6,921 bases of DNA, from NCBI GenBank assembly GCA_023245975.1, contig JAHFJF010000049.1:1-6921 (forward strand). The letters run 5' to 3'. A program made the position numbers and the translations under genes. How positions within the stretch are numbered: the stretch's first letter is position 1; every line of letters begins with the position of its first letter. Shown in pieces: positions 1 to 5,750 of this stretch. A model generated the notes under the pieces. It was not told the origin of the DNA, ran no database searches, and saw only the letters and a program-made list of their open reading frames with translations. The DNA comes from an archaeon. Lineage in GTDB: Archaea > Nanobdellota > Nanobdellia > SCGC-AAA011-G17 > GW2011-AR17.

Positions 1-368
1 CTTATTAAAGCATCATAAACGTCTATGTATCTTAAATCAGTGTTTAACCATTTGCCGTGTGAAAGGTCTGTGCCATGAAATATTGAATGATACCATGTGC
101 CATGCATTACCTTAACTCTCCTCATATCAGCATTATATGCCTTTGTATACGGCAACACCAATCCAGATAAGTTTGCACCAACTAAGCTGCCTTGAATCAG
201 TATTAATGGCTCATCCTTTAAGTTCCTGCTGTGCAGGTATTTCTTTAATTCTCCATAAGAATCATGCTTTGTGAAGTCGAATTCTGGCTCTAGCTCTATG
301 TGCGAGAAGTCTCTTTCTCCAGCCATCAGCCTCTTTATCAATTCATCTCCAAACATTTTTAATATCAT
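1..368 (-). CDS. Pentapeptide-repeat protein, C-terminus cut by window edge
   Basis: I translated this frame by hand: it is open from an ATG at 368 to the left edge of the window, giving 122 complete codons. The first ~68 residues are not repetitive and include an amphipathic stretch (GERDFSHIELE). From about residue 70 the chain falls into five-residue units: ANLSG, LVLPY, TKAYN, ADMRR, VKVMH, GTWYH, SIFHG, TDLSH, GKWLN, TDLRY, IDVYD. This is the A(D/N)Lxx periodicity of pentapeptide repeats, which fold into a right-handed quadrilateral beta helix. The family has no single function; members serve as scaffolds or binding proteins. The ATG at 368 has AAGGAG nine bases upstream, and a second in-frame ATG lies at 356. 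The gene has its own TATA-like box and follows the glycosyltransferase gene by 78 bases. The family is fairly sure; the role is unknown. Confidence 0.82.
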   Translation of the reverse strand, partial: MILKMFGDELIKRLMAGERDFSHIELEPEFDFTKHDSYGELKKYLHSRNLKDEPLILIQGSLVGANLSGLVLPYTKAYNADMRRVKVMHGTWYHSIFHGTDLSHGKWLNTDLRYIDVYDALI

Positions 369-377
369 TTCTTGGCG

Positions 378-383
378 CTCCTT
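378..383 (-). promoter_or_regulatory. Ribosome binding site supporting the 368 start
   Basis: The minus strand reads AAGGAG, nine bases before the ATG at 368. This favours 368 over the in-frame ATG at 356. However, the TATA box predicts transcription starting near 380, which would leave this site partly outside the transcript, so a leaderless or near-leaderless start is also possible. Confidence 0.5.
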
Positions 384-400
384 GACTGGGAGAAACAGGC

Positions 401-420
401 CGTATATAAACCTTTCTTTT
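401..420 (-). promoter_or_regulatory. Archaeal-type promoter (BRE + TATA box) of the pentapeptide gene
   Basis: The minus strand reads TTTATATA (410 to 403), preceded by the purine-rich AAAAGAAAGG (420 to 411), which resembles a TFB recognition element. With the usual archaeal spacing of ~26 bases from the box centre, transcription would start near 380, about 12 bases before the ATG at 368. The call rests on box composition and position only. Confidence 0.6.
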
Positions 421-446
421 TATTACTCCCCATTAGTGGCTATTTA

Positions 447-2096
447 TTAGGGGGGAGCCTTTTGAATGGCCAGTTCATATGACTTGGCATAGTTTTCAAA
501 TAAATTCTTCCAATCATAGGCCCTTGCTTTGTTCTTGGCTTCAACCTTTAGCTTAATCCTGTCATTCCCTGACTTGCCTATTAAAGAATTAATATGGCTG
601 AAAAGCCTGCCTGAAAATTCCTTATTAAATGGGATTATTGTGTGCCCAAGATTTTTTTGATGCCTCCCAAAACCGCGATCAGTGGTTATCACTGGAATGC
701 CAAGAGCCATTGTTTCCAATGGCTTGAAAATAATAGGCTCGTAAGCTGATGCGAATATCCCCAAATCGAACCCTGAAACTATCTCTTCAAAATTCAGAAA
801 ATCATTTTGTCTATCATTTGAATAGACTATCTTAACATTGTCCTGTTTCCTGTTAAATAGGGAATTCTTCTTGAATATATTTAGTATATTTGCTTCATAT
901 TCCAAATAATTGATGCATATTGGAGGATTGCCATCCTTATGGAAAGGCCTTTCTCTAGCTGCTGCAATCAAGCTTAACAATTGCCTTGTTGATGATTTTT
1001 TTGCGATGACAGATTCTATTATCTCATTTTTGAAATCGTCCTCATTTTCTTCTATGAAGCTTCGTAAATTTAGATATTGCTTTTTGTTGTCTATTACTGA
1101 TGATTTAATGCCTTTTGAGAATACTGGCATGAAAAAGAATGCTATTACTGTCTTTTTTGATTTGTTCAGCTTTTTATTTAGCATGCTTAGAGCTTTTACT
1201 GTCTTTTCAATGCCATCAGAATCTGAAACAATTAAAATGAAACTTGTCTCTGATAGGCTAAATTGGTAATATGGGAAGAAGTAATAATTTACAAACTCTT
1301 TTAATCTGGATCGGGAAAGATTTGATTTAACAGACAGCTCGTCGAGCCTTGGATAGCTCTCAAAATCTAATCCTTGCTGGAGTATAACGGCTGCCTTTGC
1401 CCCAAGAATATTCCTTGCCTCCAATGCTACAGACTCACTAATGGCTGTAAATAAGTCGGAATTAATGACTGCTTCTTTTTCCATCTGGTGCTTTGATTCA
1501 ATATTAAGCTTGTATGCCTCCTTATCAGGCTCTATATTGTCAATGCCTAACTCTGCTAATGCCTTTCCTAACACAGTAGAATATGATGTGTATATTTTTG
1601 CGATTTTAAGCTTCTTTGCCTTTGCATAAAGGAGGCATGAACAGGATTTCCAGTCGTAACATTGCAACACGCCTTTTTCGTAGTTGTAAGAAGGAAGTAT
1701 CTTTTCTACCAGAATACCTGCTGCATAACCGAAAACTGCTTTTTCTTCAAAATCTTTTGTTGAATGCAAGGAATCTACCTTGAACCATTCCCATAAGTCG
1801 CCCTTGATTTTATTTTTCTGATGCATTAGTTTTGAAAAATCTATCAATATTGCCCTGCAACCGTATGAACTTCCAAAATAGCAGACTATGCCTAGTTTCC
1901 TTAATTCATCAAAAGCAGGAAAAAATCCTTGCGGCAATGGTTTTGAAGAGAAATCGTTATTATTTGGGAAATATGGGCCAATTAAAAGGCAGTTCTTATC
2001 ATGCATGAATCTGGATTTGGATGCTATTGATTTGCTTATTTCACTTTGATTGTTGCAGATGTCCCACGACACTTCAATTATGAAATCGGGCTTCAT
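447..2096 (-). CDS. GT3-family glycogen-synthase-like glycosyltransferase
   Basis: The 549-residue protein resembles the eukaryotic (GT3) glycogen synthases, GT-B enzymes that add glucose from UDP-glucose to alpha-1,4-glucan. Family landmarks in order: EVSWDICN (8-15, family FEVSWEVAN), LLIGPYF (37-43), KGDLW (98-102), VFGYAAG (121-127), YDW (147-149, family HEW), TSYSTVLGK (170-178, family TTHATLLGR), DKEA (191-194), FTAISE (216-221), QQGLD (240-244, family PNGLN), PPICIN (391-396), GFDLGIF (442-448), EPIIFKPLE (453-461, family EPWGYTPAE) and ITTDRGFG (470-477). The E-x7-E pair (E453, E461) is kept, but the donor-side His and Arg positions read Tyr and Lys. The C-terminal arginine cluster that binds glucose-6-phosphate in eukaryotes is not evident. 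A longer reading from 2186 is open, but the ATG at 2096 overlaps the preceding stop as ATGA, has AAGGA five bases upstream, and starts just before the first family motif. The gene ends in TAATAA. Fold and family are confident; substrate and activity are not. Confidence 0.85.
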   Translation of the reverse strand: MKPDFIIEVSWDICNNQSEISKSIASKSRFMHDKNCLLIGPYFPNNNDFSSKPLPQGFFPAFDELRKLGIVCYFGSSYGCRAILIDFSKLMHQKNKIKGDLWEWFKVDSLHSTKDFEEKAVFGYAAGILVEKILPSYNYEKGVLQCYDWKSCSCLLYAKAKKLKIAKIYTSYSTVLGKALAELGIDNIEPDKEAYKLNIESKHQMEKEAVINSDLFTAISESVALEARNILGAKAAVILQQGLDFESYPRLDELSVKSNLSRSRLKEFVNYYFFPYYQFSLSETSFILIVSDSDGIEKTVKALSMLNKKLNKSKKTVIAFFFMPVFSKGIKSSVIDNKKQYLNLRSFIEENEDDFKNEIIESVIAKKSSTRQLLSLIAAARERPFHKDGNPPICINYLEYEANILNIFKKNSLFNRKQDNVKIVYSNDRQNDFLNFEEIVSGFDLGIFASAYEPIIFKPLETMALGIPVITTDRGFGRHQKNLGHTIIPFNKEFSGRLFSHINSLIGKSGNDRIKLKVEAKNKARAYDWKNLFENYAKSYELAIQKAPP

Positions 2097-2272
2097 TTTT
2101 TTCCTTTTAATTTCAAGTAAGACTCTTTTGTTATTTTTGCAGTGCGCAAGCAGGAATTTATGATTACATTCTGCTGTCTCGACCAATCTTTGTCATCGTG
2201 CTCTAGGATATACTTTGCCCAGAAATCAACAAATTTTAATCTATCTTGCAGGTTCTCTTCGTTAAAAGCCAT
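2093..2272 (-). CDS. Small 59-residue protein between nucleotidyltransferase and glycosyltransferase
   Basis: The protein begins MAFNEENLQDRLKFV and ends KLKGKK. It is charged, helical in character, lacks a signal peptide or membrane segment, and has a lysine-rich tail. The central WSRQQNVIINSC stretch looks conserved, as I recall similar small proteins beside nucleotidyltransferases in archaea, but I cannot name a family. The ATG at 2272 lies inside the last codons of the nucleotidyltransferase gene (11-nt overlap), with GGGG nine bases upstream. An alternative ATG at 2287 would add five residues. Its TGA overlaps the next ATG as ATGA. Overlaps on both sides argue for a real, translationally coupled gene that may act as a partner subunit of the upstream protein. 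It is too short, and lacks the RxxxxH motif, to be an ordinary HEPN protein. Confidence 0.72.
   Translation of the reverse strand: MAFNEENLQDRLKFVDFWAKYILEHDDKDWSRQQNVIINSCLRTAKITKESYLKLKGKK
2102..2106 (-). promoter_or_regulatory. Ribosome binding site deciding the glycosyltransferase start
   Basis: The minus strand reads AAGGA, five bases before the ATG at 2096 and inside the end of the small upstream gene. Together with the ATGA overlap it supports 2096 rather than the longer open frame from 2186. Confidence 0.55.
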
Positions 2273-2834
2273 CAAGCATCGCCCCATACCTCTTTATCAG
2301 CGCCATATCAAGATGCCCCTTTGCAACAGCCCTAATGTGCTCGGCATCTTCTATGTCTTTTGGTGACTTCAGGACTATTTCCTTGAAAGCAATCTGCAAT
2401 TCAAGGCTGGATATTATGATACTTTCCTTATTTAATTTTACAGTTATCGCCTTATTAAGCGTTAACTCATCTATTTTATTTTTGGCAAATTTCAATTCTA
2501 CATTAGGGATAACTACATCCTCTTTTGCGAACCTTGCAGCGAGGTTATCTTTTAGGTAGTCATATATCTCATTTTCATCTTCTGAATTCAGACAGTAGAA
2601 TCCTGCTTGTTTAATCCCTTTTAACAGCCGCATGAACTTAGTTTTGGCCAGCATTGGTATAATTATATCTATATCCTCGCTGGCCCTTGCTCTTCCTAAT
2701 AGGATTGAAACATAGCCGCTTACAATTACATAATTTGTGTGCTGCCTTAATATATTAACAAAATCAAGTGTGAATAAATCTAAATCTGATAGCTCCCTAT
2801 CAATTTCTATTACATTATTAGAGACAAATCTCAT
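2262..2834 (-). CDS. Nucleotidyltransferase-fold protein (AbiEii/MNT-like)
   Basis: The 190-residue protein carries the DNA polymerase-beta superfamily signature VSGYVSILLGRARASEDIDIII (38-59): a Gly turn (SGY, 39-41), then SEDID (52-56), where D54 and D56 are the expected metal-binding acids. A third carboxylate may be E113 in NVELKF (111-116). The C-terminal half has SPKDIEDAEHI (157-167), a helical motif I recall from stand-alone archaeal and candidate-phylum nucleotidyltransferases. Family members move nucleotides onto proteins, RNA or small molecules, and some are toxin or antitoxin components. No substrate can be read here. It is the first gene of a three-gene unit; its final codons overlap the small gene by 11 nt. 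The ATG at 2834 sits about where transcription should begin from the TATA box at 2854-2868, so the message is probably leaderless. Fold confident, function open. Confidence 0.78.
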   Translation of the reverse strand: MRFVSNNVIEIDRELSDLDLFTLDFVNILRQHTNYVIVSGYVSILLGRARASEDIDIIIPMLAKTKFMRLLKGIKQAGFYCLNSEDENEIYDYLKDNLAARFAKEDVVIPNVELKFAKNKIDELTLNKAITVKLNKESIIISSLELQIAFKEIVLKSPKDIEDAEHIRAVAKGHLDMALIKRYGAMLDGF

Positions 2835-2853
2835 TCTTATCTGTTATGTTTAT

Positions 2854-2868
2854 GTATATTTAAATAAC
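2854..2868 (-). promoter_or_regulatory. TATA box of the nucleotidyltransferase-glycosyltransferase operon
   Basis: The minus strand reads GTTATTTAAATATAC, centred near 2861. A start site ~26 bases downstream falls at about 2835, directly at the ATG at 2834. The box fills most of the 39-base gap after the DUF1385 gene, so the downstream unit has its own leaderless promoter. Confidence 0.62.
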
Positions 2869-2873
2869 TTGCC

Positions 2874-3743
2874 TTAAGAACCCTGCTTCAAAGACTCTTT
2901 TAATGCCCTCAATGCAACTTCAAGTTGTTTGCTATTTGGCTCTTTTGTGGTTACCCTCTGCAATAATAATCCTGGTATTATGAATAATTCGAATATTCTC
3001 AACTTAGGATATTTTGCGTTTACTTTCAATACTTCATATGATATCCCGGCAACTAATGGCAACAACGCAACCCTAGCGGCATATTTTGCCATAAAGCTAA
3101 ATTCCAAAGGTATGAAAATATAGACTAAGACGCTGATAATCAATACCAGCGTGACAAAATTTGTTCCGCACCTCTTGTGGATTGTCGAATATTTCTTTGC
3201 AGCCTTTACAGTAACTTTGCCTTCATTCTCATAGCAATTTACTACCTTGTGCTCTGCACCATGATACATGAAGATTCTCTTTATGTCCGGCATGAAAGAT
3301 ATGGCATAGATATAGCCTGAAAGTATTAATAATTTCAAAACGCCTTCTATAATGCTGAAAGAAAACCGATTTAATATAAAAAAATTATTTATTAACTGCA
3401 CGATGCCCAAAGGGAGAAGCTTGAATAGGACTAATGCGAATGCCAATGCGATAATTATGGCCAATACCAGCTGCCACTGGCTCATTTCTTCCTTTTCCTT
3501 AGTGTTTGTGCTTTCATTAGCTGAAAAATTCAATGACTTTATTCCTATCATCATTGTTTCAAAAAGAATTATCACACCCCTGATTACAGGAAGGTTCAAT
3601 ATCTTATGCTTCTTGGTGATGCTGCTTACATTCAGCCTTGATACTTTTATTTTACCTGAACTCTTTCTTACGGCTGTAGCTACTATGTCCTTGTTCCGAA
3701 TCATAACGCCTTCTATAACTGCCTGGCCGCCTATTGATTCCAT
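2874..3743 (-). CDS. DUF1385 / YqhQ-family integral membrane protein
   Basis: The 289-residue protein matches the DUF1385 family (Bacillus YqhQ type) along its whole length. Motifs in order: IGGQAVIEGVMIR (4-16) at the N-terminus, FSANES (73-78), YHGAEHKVVNCYE (160-172), HKRCGTNF (189-196), LPLVAGISYEV (228-238), PGLLLQRVTTKEP (257-269) and QLEVAL (273-278). Hydrophobic segments lie near 91-115, 131-151, 196-213 and 222-239, with further hydrophobic stretches near 51-68 and 250-261. The conserved His, Glu and Cys motifs between segments suggest a catalytic or metal-binding site, but the family's biochemical role is not known to me. The frame continues to a TTG at 3746; the ATG at 3743 is better because the TATA box predicts transcription starting near 3745. 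Family members are mostly bacterial as I recall, so this may be an ancient transfer. Family assignment is very sure. Confidence 0.93.
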   Translation of the reverse strand: MESIGGQAVIEGVMIRNKDIVATAVRKSSGKIKVSRLNVSSITKKHKILNLPVIRGVIILFETMMIGIKSLNFSANESTNTKEKEEMSQWQLVLAIIIALAFALVLFKLLPLGIVQLINNFFILNRFSFSIIEGVLKLLILSGYIYAISFMPDIKRIFMYHGAEHKVVNCYENEGKVTVKAAKKYSTIHKRCGTNFVTLVLIISVLVYIFIPLEFSFMAKYAARVALLPLVAGISYEVLKVNAKYPKLRIFELFIIPGLLLQRVTTKEPNSKQLEVALRALKESLKQGS

Positions 3744-3765
3744 CAATATTTAGAATTGTTTTGGG

Positions 3766-3778
3766 TTTATATATATTT
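3766..3778 (-). promoter_or_regulatory. TATA box of the DUF1385 gene
   Basis: The minus strand reads AAATATATATAAA, centred near 3772. The usual ~26-base spacing puts the transcription start at about 3745, two bases before the ATG at 3743: a leaderless message. The box lies in the 45-base gap after the secreted-protein gene. Confidence 0.68.
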
Positions 3779-3788
3779 CATATCAGAA

Positions 3789-5750
3789 TTAAGGTCTTGG
3801 AATTATCGGTCCTGGTCTTGGGGGGGCGGGAACATTTCTAACAGCCAGCGTGTTCCTTATGTCATTAACTCCAGCACGAGGTGTTGCACCAGCAGCTTCA
3901 CATTTGCTTGTTTCTGGGTTGCAGTACTTTGACGTGCATTGAGAATTTACCAGGCAGCTTTGGCCATTTGCTTTTCTTACAGGCAATGCTAGGCCATGCA
4001 ATGATTCTGCACTGGATATAATCTTGTCATAGACTCCTATTCTGTTCCATCTTCTTTCTAATGCCAATCGAACACCTTCTAATGTCCTTATGTTTTCTGG
4101 GCTGCAATAGCCTAACTGACCAACAGGACCTTTTTCACAGTATTTGCCAAGCTTGCAATTAATATCATTGACGCATCTTCCTATTGCTGGCCTGCATCTT
4201 CCAGAAGCGCATTGCCATCCTGAACCGCAATCAGCAGATTTTGTGCACTTGCCGCAAACTCCATCTGCTGCCCCAGCTTCTTTTAGGCAACCCTGGCTGA
4301 AGTTGCAATTGTCCTTACTTGTACAAGATTTTGGAAGTTCTACTACTTCTCCTTCTTTCAAGCATCTTCCTTGAACACATCCAAATTGGCATTCTTTTAC
4401 AATTAATCCTGCACTTGCATCATCATTGCATAAATATTCCCTGACGCTTCTTTGATTAATGCAATCATCGACACTTGCAGTCATTTCTAAGCCTGCACCA
4501 ACACCTTTTGCCTTAATTACTGTAACAGCCCCTTGTGCTTTTTCATTTACACCGCCATCTGTATCTGTGCAATATGGCGGAGATGCACATTTTCCTTCAC
4601 TGCAGCCCGACCCACAGGTAACAGTTGAGAATCTAGTCCTATCTAGCTTGCATGCATATTCAACCAACTTTTTTTCAGAAGCGCATGAATCTGTCCATAA
4701 TCCATATGATATGTCTCCTGCAGCAGCATAGAAACCAATGTTAACTCCTTTTGTTGCATAGGACCTTGCCAAAACTTGTGCTGAATTCTCCAATCCTATA
4801 CCCCTGCCTTGGAAGTCCGTATCATAGCAGAAAGCAACTCCTTCATGTGCAACTGCAGTGCATGCCCCATTGCTGCAAACTCCTGAACATTGGTGCTCTT
4901 CCAAATAAACATTTCCTTCAGTATTGCACTTAACTTCATTGAGAACCGTTCTTCCAACCCTAACATCAGAAGCACAGAAATCAGACAATACTAAACCAGT
5001 ATCTTCGTAACCATAAGATGGCATTCCATATTGCTCGTTTCCGGCATCACCATCAACGTCAGTGCAAACGTCTGCGGATTCTAATTCAGCTCTTGCACCA
5101 GCTCTTTCCCTCCTTCTCTCTTCTGCAACAGCCTCGTCTTCGCCGCCAGCTAAAGCACTAGGAGCCCTAAAGTCTAAATTATTTGAAGAAACATCAAACG
5201 ATTGCAAAGCATTATCATCTTTTAATAAAGTAAATCCGCCATCAGCATCATTATATAAGAAAAGCCTCTTTCCTGCAACATTATTAACCTTTATTGCGCC
5301 ATTGCTCAACGCCCTTCCGAAAATGAGGCCGTACATTGATCCTTCAAATGCTATATCCAATCCGAAATCAACACTATCTCCATAAGCAAATTGGTAAGGC
5401 AGCCTATTGATGACTACTTCGCTTGCATCTTCTGTCATGGCAGTTATTCTTAAATTTGCATCGGCGTCAAATGGCACATCAAACGATTGTATATTATTTT
5501 CTGTTGTTTTTCTGTAGAAAGCAGGCTGTGCTCCGACAATGAAATAAACAGCTTTTGAACCAACTCCTAAAACAGAAAGAGTAGCATCGCCTTCCATTGT
5601 CAGGTTATATCCAGTTACTGGACCGGATGGCAAATTTAGGCTGCTGAAAGTTAAGGTTGCGCTTATTGGCTCTGTCGGCGCATCATCTTGCCCGATAGCT
5701 AATTGAATTGAAATAAGTGCAATAATTAGTGTTATGATTAATCTTTTCAT
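3789..5750 (-). CDS. Secreted modular Cys-rich protein with signal peptide
   Basis: The 653-residue protein starts with a clear signal peptide (MKRLIITLIIALISIQLAIG, probable cleavage near residue 20). Residues 28-196 are beta-rich, cysteine-free and internally duplicated. An acidic/basic linker (about 203-225, with EERRRER) follows. Then come three six-cysteine modules (229-297, 308-388, 394-463), each opening CxDxD and closing C-x3-C-x4-C. Three CX5CX5C units follow (476-499, 502-519, 526-549), then a helical stretch (about 553-588), a fourth small unit (599-617) and a Pro-rich tail (PAPPRPGPIIPRP). All 34 cysteines lie after residue 228; an even count outside the membrane suggests disulfides. 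There is no C-terminal membrane anchor or LPxTG. The ATG at 5750 overlaps the upstream stop as ATGA, with AGGAG seven bases before it. A cell-surface or secreted binding protein is inferred. I recognise the architecture style from DPANN archaea but know no defined function. Confidence 0.88.
   Translation of the reverse strand: MKRLIITLIIALISIQLAIGQDDAPTEPISATLTFSSLNLPSGPVTGYNLTMEGDATLSVLGVGSKAVYFIVGAQPAFYRKTTENNIQSFDVPFDADANLRITAMTEDASEVVINRLPYQFAYGDSVDFGLDIAFEGSMYGLIFGRALSNGAIKVNNVAGKRLFLYNDADGGFTLLKDDNALQSFDVSSNNLDFRAPSALAGGEDEAVAEERRRERAGARAELESADVCTDVDGDAGNEQYGMPSYGYEDTGLVLSDFCASDVRVGRTVLNEVKCNTEGNVYLEEHQCSGVCSNGACTAVAHEGVAFCYDTDFQGRGIGLENSAQVLARSYATKGVNIGFYAAAGDISYGLWTDSCASEKKLVEYACKLDRTRFSTVTCGSGCSEGKCASPPYCTDTDGGVNEKAQGAVTVIKAKGVGAGLEMTASVDDCINQRSVREYLCNDDASAGLIVKECQFGCVQGRCLKEGEVVELPKSCTSKDNCNFSQGCLKEAGAADGVCGKCTKSADCGSGWQCASGRCRPAIGRCVNDINCKLGKYCEKGPVGQLGYCSPENIRTLEGVRLALERRWNRIGVYDKIISSAESLHGLALPVRKANGQSCLVNSQCTSKYCNPETSKCEAAGATPRAGVNDIRNTLAVRNVPAPPRPGPIIPRP
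4362..5066 (-). repeat. Three tandem six-cysteine CxDxD protein modules
   Basis: The encoded units are residues 229-297, 308-388 and 394-463. Each has an opening CxDxD (CTDVDGD, CYDTD, CTDTDGG), an acidic or Asp-containing second Cys (SDFC, TDSC, VDDC), a third Cys (C275, C367, C441), and an identically spaced end C-x3-C-x4-C with a Gly two residues before the last Cys (SGVCSNGAC, GSGCSEGKC, QFGCVQGRC). The Asp-rich opening could bind calcium; that is inference. The repeat is at protein level; no near-identical DNA repeat was noticed. Confidence 0.8.
5166..5621 (-). repeat. Duplicated beta-rich unit in the N-terminal domain
   Basis: Two diverged copies are visible in residues ~44-195. Copy one has MEGDA (52-56), GSKAVYF (64-70), AFYRK (77-81) and IQSFDV (87-92). 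Copy two has FEGSM (135-139), AGKRLFL (159-165), GFTLLK (172-177) and LQSFDV (182-187). The Lys and QSFDV landmarks are both offset by 95 residues, while the EG landmark is offset by 83, which implies a small insertion in copy two. Confidence 0.6.

Noticed and set aside
426..457. Inverted repeat CTCCCC / GGGGAG around the end of the glycosyltransferase gene, a possible terminator hairpin
   Set aside because: The stem is only six base pairs with a loop of about 20, and on the minus strand it is followed by an A-rich stretch, not a T-run. One arm also overlaps the final Pro codons, so chance is likely.
910..1629. Plus-strand open frames inside the glycosyltransferase gene
   Set aside because: They lie antisense to a gene with clear family motifs, show no recognisable domain, and have compositions expected of a shadow frame.
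2093..2834. Reading the first two operon genes as a classical HEPN/MNT toxin-antitoxin pair
   Set aside because: The small protein is only 59 residues and has no RxxxxH motif; the gene order and coupling to a glycosyltransferase do not demand a toxin-antitoxin role.
3352..3753. 133-codon plus-strand frame opposite the DUF1385 gene
   Set aside because: The minus strand carries every DUF1385 motif; the plus frame is hydrophobic only because it mirrors membrane segments.
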